Shown here: in pieces, positions 1-8,793 of the stretch
How the letters are laid out: the number at the start of each line of letters is the position of its first letter
Position numbering within the stretch: position 1 is the first letter of the stretch
Assembly (NCBI RefSeq): GCF_900451195.1
Contig: NZ_UGHR01000001.1
Coordinates: 620,001-684,000, forward strand
DNA: 64,000 nt
Reading direction: 5' to 3'
Source of the DNA: Iodobacter fluviatilis
GTDB taxonomy: Bacteria; Pseudomonadota; Gammaproteobacteria; Burkholderiales; Chitinibacteraceae
The notes under the pieces: generated by a model
The model's database searches: none
Told to the model about the DNA's origin: nothing
The model's input: only the letters and a program-made list of their open reading frames with translations
Translations under genes and position numbers: made by a program

Positions 1-570
1 ATGATTGCCGATATGCCAGAGCCGCCGGTGCTGATTGGGCACTCGATGGGCGGTCTGGTGGCGCAGCGGGTGGCTAGGCAAGCAAAGCTGGCGGGCATGG
101 TGCTGCTGGCCAGCGTTGCACCTTATGGCGTAGCCGCTTCTTTTGCTCACCTTGTGGCTTCTCAACCGGGGTTATTGTGGAATCTGGGTCAGTTTCAGTG
201 GCATGGTGCGGCAGCAGCAGGCAACCCAAGCTTTGTGCGCGAGCTCTTGTTTTCGTCTAAAACAGATCGGGAAATGGTGGATCACTTTGCTGCCCGTGCC
301 CAGCCTGAATCGATGTTGGCCTTAACTGAAATGGCGATTCCTCATCTTTTTGCCGGTTTAAACTGCCCCAAATTGCCCTGTCTGGTGTTGGGGGCGGGCG
401 CTGATCAGCTGATCCCGCCAAGCGACAGCCACGCTTGCGCCAGTGCCTGGCATACCAAGGCAATCATTATTGAAGATTGCGGCCACGCCATGATGGCGGA
501 TTTTCATAAAACAGAAGTGGCTAAGGAAATACATGATTGGCTGGATTTGACTTATCCAGAAGCGGTTTGA
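1..570 (+). CDS. alpha/beta hydrolase, 5' partial
   Basis: Alpha/beta-hydrolase fold enzyme; the substrate cannot be told from sequence. The nucleophile elbow GHSMGG places the serine at residue 15 of the visible part. A GAGADQLIPP strand supplies the acid (Asp about 135) and CGHAMM the catalytic histidine (about 162), so the triad is complete. The family is usually 230-280 residues and the first strands with the oxyanion HG motif are missing, so the gene begins before the window and the ATG at base 1 is probably internal. From about residue 166 to the stop the coding sequence is the first copy of a 104-bp tandem repeat that continues downstream. Confidence 0.85.
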   Translation: MIADMPEPPVLIGHSMGGLVAQRVARQAKLAGMVLLASVAPYGVAASFAHLVASQPGLLWNLGQFQWHGAAAAGNPSFVRELLFSSKTDREMVDHFAARAQPESMLALTEMAIPHLFAGLNCPKLPCLVLGAGADQLIPPSDSHACASAWHTKAIIIEDCGHAMMADFHKTEVAKEIHDWLDLTYPEAV

Positions 571-879
571 AAGTAAGGGATTGCAGCGATGCTATAACGG
601 CGGATTTTCATAAAACAGAAGTGGCTAAGGAAATACATGATTGGCTGGATTTGACTTATCCAGAAGCGGTGAGAAAGTAAGAGATTGCGGCGATGCTATA
701 ACGGCGGATTTTCATAAAACAAAAGTGGCTAAGGAAATACATGATTGGCTGGATTTGACTTATCCAGAAGCGGTTTGAAAGTAAGGGATTGCGGCGATGC
801 TATAACGGCGGATTTTCATAAAACAGAAGTGGCTAAGGAAATACATGATTGGCTGGAGCAGACTTATCCTGAAGATTGA
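495..879 (+). repeat. 104-bp tandem repeat, about 3.7 copies
   Basis: Copies begin at 495, 599, 703 and 807, each with GGCGGATTTTCATAAAAC (one copy ends AAACAAAA instead of AAACAGAA). The period is exactly 104 bp. The first copy is the 3' end of the alpha/beta hydrolase gene and contains its TGA stop. Copies 2 and 3 are non-coding duplicates differing by a few substitutions. Copy 4 is partial and diverges after GATTGGCTGGA, ending in its own TGA at about 877-879. Three periods make 312 bp, so copy 4 is back in the frame of copy 1. Confidence 0.93.
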
Positions 880-1007
880 ATTTGCTCAACACTTGCCCTA
901 GGGGTTGGTTTTCTCTGTGTGCTGCCCTTACCGGTCTTTGTGCCCGCAGAATTTTTGAGAAGATGTTTTGATTGAATACTTATACCAGACGTAGTGGAGT
1001 TTTAAAG

Positions 1008-1412
1008 ATGGGCGAAAAAGTAAAGAAAAGTGACGCAGAGTGGCGTGAGCAACTCAGCGCCGAAGCATATCGGGTGGCCAGAGAGGGCGGCACCGAGCGG
1101 CCTTTTTCGGGCGAGCATTACCGCCAGACAGGCAGCGGCAAGTATCACTGCATCTGCTGTGACACGGTGTTATTTGAATCCGAGCGCAAATTTGATGCGG
1201 GCTGCGGCTGGCCGAGTTTTTGGGCTGAGGCTGCAGGCGCCAATATCCGGCGGATCAGGGATGGTAGCCACGGCATGATTCGGGTGGAAGTACGCTGCAG
1301 TCATTGTGATGCCCATCTGGGCCATGTTTTCCCGGATGGGCCCATGCCTACTGGTGAGCGCTATTGTATTAACTCGGTTTCCATTGAATTTAAACCGCAT
1401 GGCAGCGATTAA
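1008..1412 (+). CDS. msrB: peptide-methionine (R)-S-oxide reductase MsrB
   Basis: Reduces methionine-R-sulfoxide in oxidised proteins; cytosolic repair enzyme using thioredoxin. About 134 residues, the usual size of a single-domain MsrB. Two CxxC pairs (CICC and CSHC) are the structural zinc ligands, GCGWPSF is the substrate-binding signature, and RYCINS carries the catalytic cysteine near the C terminus. I chose the ATG at 1008 because GTGGAG lies 8-9 bases before it; an in-frame upstream start at 972 would add a 12-residue tail not typical of the family. It stands alone between the hydrolase repeat and a membrane-protein gene. Confidence 0.93.
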   Translation: MGEKVKKSDAEWREQLSAEAYRVAREGGTERPFSGEHYRQTGSGKYHCICCDTVLFESERKFDAGCGWPSFWAEAAGANIRRIRDGSHGMIRVEVRCSHCDAHLGHVFPDGPMPTGERYCINSVSIEFKPHGSD

Positions 1413-1498
1413 TGCTCGTGTTATTTTTACCTTCATCGTCAGTACAGCCTGAATCGTCATAAGCAGTAAAATTCTCCCCCTTATTGAAAGGGTTATAT

Positions 1499-2542
1499 AT
1501 GCAGACACAGCTGGTTCAGATGCTGGCGATTAAACCGCAGCAGGGTATTCCGTGGAGACGGGTGTTGCGGGTGATGATTGCGGTGGGCTTACCCCTGGGC
1601 ATTGCGCTGCTGCGGGGCGAGTTTTTACCGGCTGTGTATGGTGCGGTAGCAGGCTTTTACACCATGTTTGTGGATAATGGTGGCAATACATCCGAGCGGA
1701 TCACCGTGATGGTGTATATGACAGTAGGCATGCTGCTGGCAGGAATTGCAGGCGTTGCCGGGCACTATGTGCAGGGTGCGCCGCTGGCCTTTCTGCTGGC
1801 GTTTGCGATCTTTACCGGCTGGCTGCAGGGCGCAGGTAATTCTGTCGAAATGATGAGCAAGTACTGGCTGATTGCTTTTTTGTTTGGCGACAGTGCCCCC
1901 TTACTATCACCTCTGGCGGGTACTTATTTATTGTTAGGCGGGGCTTCGGGCATTTTTGCCGTGCTGCTGGACCGGTTTATCTTTCGCTCGCCCGAGGCTA
2001 AAAACGGCCCCATGCTGTATGAAGCAATGAGCCGCCTTTTACGCCGTGATCATAATAATTCTATTTTTGCCTTCTATTTTGCGGCCAAAGTGGTGCTGGC
2101 CTATCTAATTGGCTATGGCCTTGGCTTGGAGCGCGCTTATTGGCTGCCGCTGACCGTGGTGCTGGTGACGGTTTACGATAATAAGCTGACGATTGATCGT
2201 ATGGTGCAGCGTTTAATCGGCTCCATTATTGGCGCTTTACTGGGCTGGGCCATATTGCATTTCTTTCAGGCCGAATGGCAACTGGCTGCGCTGGTGGTGA
2301 TTCTGGCGGCGGTTACCCCGATTTGCCTGGAGCGCAATTACTGGCTGGCGGTGATTCCGATTACAGCACTGGTAATGGTCTTGCTTGATTTTGGGGGTGA
2401 GCACCATATGCTGGTGCGTGCTCGGGTAGAAAACACCATTCTGGCCTGCATCTTATCCGGCCTTGGGTCTTTGCTCTTTATTCGTTTAAAGCCTGATTAC
2501 TTTAATAAGAAAGTGAAGAAAAGAATCAGGGCAGAAGAGTAG
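1499..2542 (+). CDS. FUSC-family integral membrane protein
   Basis: A membrane protein of about 347 residues with hydrophobic segments in two blocks (roughly residues 20-160 and 195-335) separated by a short charged loop. This two-block layout is that of the fusaric-acid-resistance/YccS (FUSC) superfamily, thought to export aromatic acids or other small molecules. The long cytoplasmic domain of YccS is absent, so this is a short form. The start at 1499 is preceded by GAAAGGG at good spacing; a TTG at 1484 lies upstream of that signal. It is convergent with the next gene and they share the terminator at 2662-2699. Substrate unknown. Confidence 0.7.
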   Translation: MQTQLVQMLAIKPQQGIPWRRVLRVMIAVGLPLGIALLRGEFLPAVYGAVAGFYTMFVDNGGNTSERITVMVYMTVGMLLAGIAGVAGHYVQGAPLAFLLAFAIFTGWLQGAGNSVEMMSKYWLIAFLFGDSAPLLSPLAGTYLLLGGASGIFAVLLDRFIFRSPEAKNGPMLYEAMSRLLRRDHNNSIFAFYFAAKVVLAYLIGYGLGLERAYWLPLTVVLVTVYDNKLTIDRMVQRLIGSIIGALLGWAILHFFQAEWQLAALVVILAAVTPICLERNYWLAVIPITALVMVLLDFGGEHHMLVRARVENTILACILSGLGSLLFIRLKPDYFNKKVKKRIRAEE

Positions 2543-2661
2543 GGCGCCGTTTAATTAAGCGGCTTCATCAGGCCTGCAAGCGCATGGCAGGCGGGCAAGC
2601 TGGATGTAGCCCCAGGCTTACCCCGCGCAGCATATGCAGAGGCTGCGCAGCTGACATAGCT

Positions 2662-2699
2662 AAAAAAACGCCCCATGATTTCTCATGGGGCGTTTTTTA
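2662..2699. terminator. bidirectional intrinsic terminator
   Basis: Perfect 11-bp stem ACGCCCCATGA / TCATGGGGCGT around a TTTC loop, flanked by a run of A on the left and T on the right. It therefore works for the FUSC gene (plus) and the TsgA-like gene (minus). Confidence 0.93.
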
Positions 2700-2715
2700 T
2701 GGGGTGAAGCGGTGC

Positions 2716-3912
2716 TTAGAGGCCCAGCTTACCGTGCAGTTCTTCTGCTTTGCTGCAAGAGCCAGCCAGAATAATCCCGATCAGCGCGAATACATACACA
2801 ATCACGGAAGAATTCAGCGCCCAGTGCAGGCCGTAATTCGAGAAGATATACGCTGATACAGAAGCAAAAATCAGTGTACCAACCGAACCGCAAGTCAGGA
2901 TAGTAGAGATCAGGCTTGGTGGAGACACTTTCACTTGCAAGCTGCCGTAGCTGATCAGGCCAGAGTAAATACCTGAGTTAAAGAAGCCAAAGCAAACCAG
3001 TGCTACGCCGATTACAGTGGCTTGTGGCACATTTGCAATCGTTGCAATGCTGGCTGTACCGACGATGGCCGAAGCAATCAGGAAGGTACGCAGTTGTACA
3101 TAGCGCACAGTGTAGTGGTTCAGCCACAGGCCAGTGGCCTTAGAGCCCCAGTACAGCGTAACGTACAGTGCGGCGGTATCTACCGGCAGTTTTACAGCAT
3201 CCTGCAGGTAAGTTGGCAGCCACATGGTGAATACCAGCTCGGCGTAAATAAACGCAAAGGCAGCAAAACACACGTAGTAAATAGCTTTGCCCCAAGGTTC
3301 TTTAACCGCAGTGCCATCGGTCGATTTTACTTCACGCTCAACGGTTGGGAATTTCGCCTTAGCGATCAACACAATCAAGAGTAATGAAATAGCCGACATC
3401 AGGAAGTACATCACCAACCAGCTGGCGTTGTGCTTGAACAGATAGCCCAGAATCACCGGCAATACCACACCGGCAAAGCTGAAGAAGAAGTCGGTAAAAA
3501 TCAGGCTGGATGAGCGATCTTTAGGATCCGGATTAATCCGCACCACTAAATAACTACCCACGGCCATGGTGATACCGGCCGCAGCGCCAATCATCAGCAC
3601 GGTAAAGCCAAACAGCGTGATCGATGGCACAACGGTCAGTACCACGGTCAGTGCGATGGTGACGGCCGAAGCAATCGCCAGCAGTGATTTGATGCTGTAT
3701 TTCTGCATCAGTACACCGCCCACCAGAATCGGCACAAACAGACCAAAATTCAGCAGGGTAAACATCTGGCCGATAAAGCCAGGGTCTTTATGAAATGCCG
3801 TTGATACCGGGCCAAGTACTAGGCCCAGTGTGGTGATTAAAGCGCCAGTGAAGAAATAGCACACGTAAGCGATCAGATTTAATCTCTTCTTAGAATCTTT
3901 TTGAACGTCCAT
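2716..3912 (-). CDS. TsgA-like major facilitator transporter
   Basis: A 398-residue, 12-helix MFS permease. It resembles E. coli TsgA at several places I remember: TGAL near the N terminus, FTLLNFG, GITMAVGSYLV, IFTDFFFSFAGVVLPVI and LTCGSVGT late in the protein. TsgA has no well-established substrate. The gene starts 2 bases after the stop of the purine nucleoside phosphorylase gene, so the two are almost certainly co-transcribed and translationally linked. From that context I infer a purine nucleoside or nucleobase substrate; the sequence alone does not show this. Confidence 0.82.
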   Translation of the reverse strand: MDVQKDSKKRLNLIAYVCYFFTGALITTLGLVLGPVSTAFHKDPGFIGQMFTLLNFGLFVPILVGGVLMQKYSIKSLLAIASAVTIALTVVLTVVPSITLFGFTVLMIGAAAGITMAVGSYLVVRINPDPKDRSSSLIFTDFFFSFAGVVLPVILGYLFKHNASWLVMYFLMSAISLLLIVLIAKAKFPTVEREVKSTDGTAVKEPWGKAIYYVCFAAFAFIYAELVFTMWLPTYLQDAVKLPVDTAALYVTLYWGSKATGLWLNHYTVRYVQLRTFLIASAIVGTASIATIANVPQATVIGVALVCFGFFNSGIYSGLISYGSLQVKVSPPSLISTILTCGSVGTLIFASVSAYIFSNYGLHWALNSSVIVYVFALIGIILAGSCSKAEELHGKLGL

Positions 3913-3914
3913 GA

Positions 3915-4745
3915 TTACAGAGCCACCACAATGTTTTTAACCCACTTAGAAAACTTCTCGGATACGCTGTTGGCCACATCCACCACGGCAGCGTGGTTGT
4001 GATGCGTTTTAGCCAGGCCCGTCGCCATATTGGTAATGCAGGAAATACCCAGCACTTCCATACCAAAGTAATTAGCCATAATCACTTCATAAACAGTCGA
4101 CATCCCTACTGAATCTGCGCCGTAGGATTGAACCATTTTAATTTCAGCGCGGGTTTCGTAAGTTGGGCCTGTCATCTTCACATAGGTGCCTTTCTTAGGC
4201 GCTACGCCAGATTCAGTCGCAAGCGATTCAGCCAGAGCAATCAGGCGTGGTGAGTAAGGCGCAGTTTGGTCTAAGAAACGCGGGCCGCATGCATCGTCAT
4301 TTTTGCCGATCAGCGGGTGGTTGCCGGTCAGGTTGATATGATCATCAATAATCATGATGTCACCTGCGGTAAAGCTTGGGTTGCAGCCACCTGCCGCATT
4401 ACTGACGATCAGCTGTTTGATGCCCAGCTCTTTAAACACAGCAATCGGGAAAGTTACTTCTTGTGGGGTGTAGCCTTCATAGTAATGAAAGCGGCCTTCC
4501 ATAATCAGTACGTTTTTACCGTCTGCTACTTCAGCAATCGTCAGCTTGCCCTTATGGCCAGCTACGGATGATTGCGGGAAGTGTGGAATATCGCCGTAAG
4601 AAATACTTTCTAATACTTTAACGATTTTGGTGAAGTCGCCTAAACCAGAGCCCAGAATAACTGCTGTTTCTGGGATGGCATGGCTGAATGCTTTTTGCAA
4701 ATGGGCTGCGGAAAGCTTGGCTTCTTCATGACGAACGTTATTCAT
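3915..4745 (-). CDS. punA: purine nucleoside phosphorylase, trimeric type
   Basis: Phosphorolysis of purine nucleosides to base plus ribose-1-phosphate (salvage, cytosol). 276 residues, the size of trimeric PNP/XapA rather than hexameric DeoD. Visible motifs are the phosphate loop GSGLGDF, GRFHYYEGY, NAAGG, the purine-site GPTYETRAE, and GMSTVYE with a later CITNMATG holding the base-binding Asn. First gene of a two-gene operon with the TsgA-like permease. A leading AGGATTTCAACC gives a moderate ribosome site. A long AT-rich promoter region with a perfect dyad lies upstream. The choice among PunA/XapA names is by size and class. Confidence 0.92.
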   Translation of the reverse strand: MNNVRHEEAKLSAAHLQKAFSHAIPETAVILGSGLGDFTKIVKVLESISYGDIPHFPQSSVAGHKGKLTIAEVADGKNVLIMEGRFHYYEGYTPQEVTFPIAVFKELGIKQLIVSNAAGGCNPSFTAGDIMIIDDHINLTGNHPLIGKNDDACGPRFLDQTAPYSPRLIALAESLATESGVAPKKGTYVKMTGPTYETRAEIKMVQSYGADSVGMSTVYEVIMANYFGMEVLGISCITNMATGLAKTHHNHAAVVDVANSVSEKFSKWVKNIVVAL

Positions 4746-5467
4746 GGTTGAAATCCTGTTGTTGTGTATTAATTATTTAGTGTGTTTTAAAAATGACTTG
4801 GTTTTTTTAAGCTCTTCAATGGTGTATTTGTAATCGATTGATTTAAAACCTGAGTTGTTTTAAATCAAGTCTGTCTGATTCAGATTGTACGGTATTTTGT
4901 TTCTTAAATGAACAGACAGATGAATGGTCGATTTTTTTGAAGGGGCGATTCTCTATTATCAGTAAACTGACTGGCATAAGGTGAACTAATTACGCTGATC
5001 CGCGCTTGAAAAAATAGGTCATAGAATACAATGGATTAGCTAAATATTTTATCCGACGGGCGTGGGTATATTTCTTATGCTTATTGATAGTAATCAATGG
5101 TTTTTAAATATTTACGGCTCAATTTTATTTGATGCCTGATTGTTTGTTATTTTAAATATTGATTGGTGATGGTGCCGGGCGCTAAAGGTGTATTTAATTT
5201 TTTGAAAAAAGTAGTATTACTACTTAATTGGGTCTCTCATATTAAGTATGCCGTATGTAATCAATAACATAGTGGCTATTTCAATATTTAATAAAGGGCA
5301 TTTCTAAGGAAAGTATGCCATTGCAGCTTTAATTATTTGCCACTTAGAAAGAGGGAAATGAATGTTTAGCACCTTGCTTATCTTGCAGATATTGCCTCTT
5401 GCTTCATCTTGCTGCCAAAGAACTTTTTGCACAGCATTGATCGGGCAAGAGGCATTGTTGTGATCAT
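4746..5467. other. 722-base intergenic region, AT-rich
   Basis: Lies between the punA start and the 3' end of the antiporter gene. I find no convincing ORF or RNA gene. It holds the dyad at 4839-4867 and, near its far end, TGCCTCTTGC (5393-5402) and GCAAGAGGCA (5445-5454), a 10-bp inverted repeat that could form a large stem downstream of the antiporter gene. The rest is AT-rich and probably includes the punA promoter. Confidence 0.6.
4839..4867. promoter_or_regulatory. 11-bp inverted repeat upstream of punA, candidate operator
   Basis: TGATTTAAAAC and GTTTTAAATCA are perfect inverted copies separated by 7 bases, 94-122 bases upstream of the punA ATG. The even dyad and its position suit a dimeric regulator. 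There is no T-tract after it for the minus-strand operon, so a terminator is unlikely. No regulator gene is adjacent. Confidence 0.4.
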
Positions 5468-6781
5468 TTAAAGGCTCATTACCGCGACCCAGCCAAATGC
5501 GAGTACAGGCAAATTAAAGTGCAGGAAGGTGGGCACCACGGTATCCCACATATGATCATGCTGGCCGTCGATATTTAAACCTGCAGTTGGCCCTAGGGTG
5601 GAATCCGCAGCGGGCGATCCCGCATCCCCCAGCGCCCCAGCCGTGCCAATCAGGCAGACAATTGCTTCCGGGCTCAGCCCCAGCTTGATGGCCAGCGGTA
5701 CATAAATGGTGGCAAGAATAGGCACAGTAGAAAAAGAAGAGCCAATCCCCAGCGTTACGACCAAGCCCACCAGCAGCATTAGAAACACTGCTAGCGGCTT
5801 ATTGCCACCAATGTATTGCATGGAATGCTCAACTAGGCTGGTGACGTCCCCAGTAGCTTTAAGCACTTCGGCAAAGCCGGATGCGGCAATCATAATCAGG
5901 CCAATCCCGGCCATCATTTTCATGCCTTCTGCAAAAATGCCATCCGCTTTATTGAGCGGCACGGCACCGCCCACTACACAAATCACAAACCCGGCTAATG
6001 CGCCAAACAGCATGGAATCGGCATAGAGCTGGGTGATAAACGTGCCCGCCATTGCCAGCCCCGCTACTGAAAGGCTGCGGCGGCTGTAGTGCACGTCTTC
6101 GCGCTCTACAGCTGCAATGGCATCAATATTGTACTGGCGGGGTTTACGGTAGCTGATAAACACGGCGATCAGCAAACCCGTGACCATGCCCAACGCAGGC
6201 AGCGCCATGGCATGCATTACATCCACATGGCTGGCGTCTAAGCCTGATTTTGCAATGTTGCCGAGCAGAATTTGTTGCAGAAAGATCTCACCAAAACCCA
6301 CAGGAAACACCATATAGGGGGTGACCAAACCAAAAGTCAGGATACAGGCCAGCAAACGACGATCCACTTTCAGCCTTGCTAAGGTGTAGAGCAGGGGGGG
6401 GACCACCAGCGGGATAAAGGCAATATGGATAGGCAGAATATTTTGCGAAGCAATGGCAAGGCCAAGTAGCGCTAGAATGATCCCCCATTTTACTTTTGTG
6501 CCGGTGCTGCTTTGCTGCGCCAGCCTAGCTAAGCCATCTGCCATGGCATGCGGCAGGCCTGATTCGGCCAGCGCGAGTGCAAATGCGCCCAAAAGAGCGT
6601 AAGACAGAGCAATGCCTGCGCCGCCACCCAGGCCAGAATTAAAAGCGGTCAGTGTCTGAGCAATATTCAGCCCGCCAAACAGGCCCCCTGCCATGGCGCT
6701 GACTAAAATGCTGATTACCACATTCACGCGGCTAAGAGAGAGTGCCAGCATCAGTGTGACGGCAATTAAGACGGCATTCAT
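5468..6781 (-). CDS. NhaC/YuiF-like Na+/H+ antiporter-family permease
   Basis: A 437-residue, about 12-helix inner-membrane transporter of the Na+/H+ antiporter family to which Bacillus YuiF (a proposed histidine permease) belongs. Supporting features are the N-terminal SLSRVNVVISILV helix, GGGAGIALSYALLGAFA, the QNILPIHIAFIPLVVPPLL stretch, and a glycine-rich IGTAGALGDAGSPAADST segment near the C terminus. It is divergent from lysP across 226 bases. An amino acid substrate is therefore plausible, by analogy with YuiF and by the neighbour; ion exchange cannot be excluded. Confidence 0.78.
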   Translation of the reverse strand: MNAVLIAVTLMLALSLSRVNVVISILVSAMAGGLFGGLNIAQTLTAFNSGLGGGAGIALSYALLGAFALALAESGLPHAMADGLARLAQQSSTGTKVKWGIILALLGLAIASQNILPIHIAFIPLVVPPLLYTLARLKVDRRLLACILTFGLVTPYMVFPVGFGEIFLQQILLGNIAKSGLDASHVDVMHAMALPALGMVTGLLIAVFISYRKPRQYNIDAIAAVEREDVHYSRRSLSVAGLAMAGTFITQLYADSMLFGALAGFVICVVGGAVPLNKADGIFAEGMKMMAGIGLIMIAASGFAEVLKATGDVTSLVEHSMQYIGGNKPLAVFLMLLVGLVVTLGIGSSFSTVPILATIYVPLAIKLGLSPEAIVCLIGTAGALGDAGSPAADSTLGPTAGLNIDGQHDHMWDTVVPTFLHFNLPVLAFGWVAVMSL

Positions 6782-7007
6782 AAGTGGATTCGGCAGGGAA
6801 AAAAACCGGACTTTAACCCGCGATGGAAATTTTTGCTCAGGGAATTAAGGAACTTTCCGCAAAACGGTGTTATTCCCGATCGCTTATTTATCTGTGTAAG
6901 AAATGTTTTTCTGGTGCTAACATCACGCGCCGCAGCCTCTTGGGCGGATTTTTCTGCTGTATTTTGCAATGCTTTGAAGTGCTTTAATGCTAGAAAAGGA
7001 AGATGTA

Positions 7008-8471
7008 ATGATTGGAGAAGATACAGGTCAGGGCCATGGCTTAAAGCGTAATTTACGCGCTCGACATCTCACCATGATCGCCATCGGCGGATCGATTGGT
7101 ACGGGGCTGTTTGTGGCTTCTGGTGCAACGGTTGCACAGGCAGGCCCGGGTGGTGCTTTGCTTGCCTACGCTGTTATCGGGCTGATGGTTTACTTTTTGA
7201 TGACCAGCCTGGCGGAAATGGCCGCCTATATGCCGGTCTCCGGTTCTTTTTCTACTTATGGCGCTAAATTTGTTGAGCCAGGCTTTGGCTTTGCGCTGGG
7301 TTGGAACTATTGGTACAACTGGGCGGTGACTATTGCCGTAGAGCTAGCTGCGGCCAGTATGGTGATGAAGTTCTGGTTTCCTGACAGCCCCGGCATGCTC
7401 TGGAGTGCGATATTTCTAGCGATTATGTTTGCGCTGAATTTTATCTCGGTCAAAGGCTTTGGCGAGGCAGAATACTGGTTCTCCTTAATTAAAGTGGTGA
7501 CGGTGATTGTGTTTATCGGCACCGGTCTCTTTATGGTGTTTGGCATCATGAAGGGCACCCATACGGTTGGGCTGGAAAACTTTACCCTTGGCGACGCACC
7601 CTTTGTAGGAGGATTCCCCGCCATGCTCGGGGTGGCGATGATTGCTGGGTTCTCTTTTCAGGGCACCGAGTTAATCGGTATTGCTGCGGGCGAATCGGCT
7701 AATCCGGAAAAAGATATTCCTCGTGCGATTAAACAGGTCTTCTGGCGCATTCTGCTGTTTTATGTGTTTGCCATTTTGATTATTGGCCTCTTGATTCCCT
7801 ATACCGACCCAAATCTATTAAAGGGTGATGTCTCTGATATTGGGGTAAGCCCTTTTACCCTAGTGTTTAAAAACGCCGGGATTGCTTTTGCCGCCAGCTT
7901 AATGAATACCGTGATTTTAACGGCCATTTTATCGGCAGGTAATTCAGGCATGTATGCCTCTACCCGTATGCTGTATTCCTTAGCGACCGAAGGTAAAGCA
8001 CCTGAAATATTTGCCCGATTATCCAGTAATGGTGTGCCAAGAAACGCGCTTTATGCCACCACCGTGGTGGGGATGCTATGCTTTTTTGCCTCTATTTTTG
8101 GTGATAAAACAGTGTATCTGTGGCTGTTAAATACCTCAGGGATGACGGGTTTTATTGCATGGCTAGGTATTGCCATTTGTCATTACCGCTTTCGCAAAGG
8201 CTATATTGCCCAAGGGCGTGATTTAAAGGCGCTGCCTTATCGCTCCCGCTTTTATCCTATGGGGCCATTGTTTGCTTTTGCGCTTTGTATGGTGATTATG
8301 CTGGGCCAGAATTATCAGGCTTTTATGGCCGGCAAAATTGATTGGGCCAGCGTTGCGGCAACCTATATTGGCATTCCGCTCTTTTTAGTAATCTGGTTTG
8401 CTTATAAATATAAGAACAAAAGCAAATTTGTATCGCTCTCTACAATGGATTTAGACAGCCAGCGTGATTAA
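7008..8471 (+). CDS. lysP: lysine-specific permease LysP
   Basis: Proton-coupled lysine importer of the amino acid-polyamine-organocation family, 487 residues, 12 helices. The match to E. coli LysP is very close along the whole chain: LRARHLTMIAIGGSIGTG, LGWNYWYNWAVTIAV, GFSFQGTELIGIAAGES, SAGNSGMYASTRMLYSLA and LLNTSGMTGFIAWLGIAI. I chose the ATG at 7008 because AAAAGGA ends 7 bases before it; an in-frame ATG at 6987 has no ribosome site. In E. coli LysP also senses lysine for CadC, but no cad genes are in this window. Followed by an intrinsic terminator. Confidence 0.95.
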   Translation: MIGEDTGQGHGLKRNLRARHLTMIAIGGSIGTGLFVASGATVAQAGPGGALLAYAVIGLMVYFLMTSLAEMAAYMPVSGSFSTYGAKFVEPGFGFALGWNYWYNWAVTIAVELAAASMVMKFWFPDSPGMLWSAIFLAIMFALNFISVKGFGEAEYWFSLIKVVTVIVFIGTGLFMVFGIMKGTHTVGLENFTLGDAPFVGGFPAMLGVAMIAGFSFQGTELIGIAAGESANPEKDIPRAIKQVFWRILLFYVFAILIIGLLIPYTDPNLLKGDVSDIGVSPFTLVFKNAGIAFAASLMNTVILTAILSAGNSGMYASTRMLYSLATEGKAPEIFARLSSNGVPRNALYATTVVGMLCFFASIFGDKTVYLWLLNTSGMTGFIAWLGIAICHYRFRKGYIAQGRDLKALPYRSRFYPMGPLFAFALCMVIMLGQNYQAFMAGKIDWASVAATYIGIPLFLVIWFAYKYKNKSKFVSLSTMDLDSQRD

Positions 8472-8493
8472 GCGTCAGCCTCGCTCAAGCAAA

Positions 8494-8525
8494 ATGCCCC
8501 AGTCTGTGATTGGGGCGTTTTTTTT
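8494..8525 (+). terminator. intrinsic terminator after lysP
   Basis: GCCCCA (8496-8501) pairs with TGGGGC (8511-8516), followed by G and a run of T residues. Confidence 0.85.
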
Positions 8526-8793
8526 AGCTCTTATTATCCGCCCTTTTTTGTTTGCCCCAGTTATCGCCCAATATTTTATCGTGATGGCCGTGCAAATACG
8601 GGTTTGTTGTTTGAGCGGGAATGCGCCCGCCGGATGAATCAGCGCCTTCTTTTAATAAAGAGGATATAACGCTCTAAAAAAGACATGCACCACTGTACGC
8701 AGTGTGAAATTAAATATCTTGCAGGGAAAGTCTGAAAAGCTAAGATTAGATTGTGAGGTGTATTTTTTAATCATTTACTCATTGGAAATAACC
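8526..8793 (+). other. intergenic region upstream of the chemoreceptor gene
   Basis: About 270 bases without a convincing gene. A GTG at 8704 is in frame with the chemoreceptor, but the 30 codons it would add read as non-coding leader. GCGGG...CCCGC near 8617-8632 could form a small hairpin. I looked for a flagellar sigma-28 promoter (TAAA-N15-GCCGATAA) and did not see one. Confidence 0.5.

Noticed and set aside
495..879. CRISPR-like direct repeats
   Set aside because: Repeats are 104 bp and contiguous with no spacers and no cas genes; they derive from a coding sequence.
6782..7007. Possible lysine riboswitch upstream of lysP
   Set aside because: None of the conserved L-box segments is recognisable; the region is short and only carries a divergent promoter.
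8640..8793. Flagellar sigma-28 promoter for the chemoreceptor
   Set aside because: No TAAA-N15-GCCGATAA match found.
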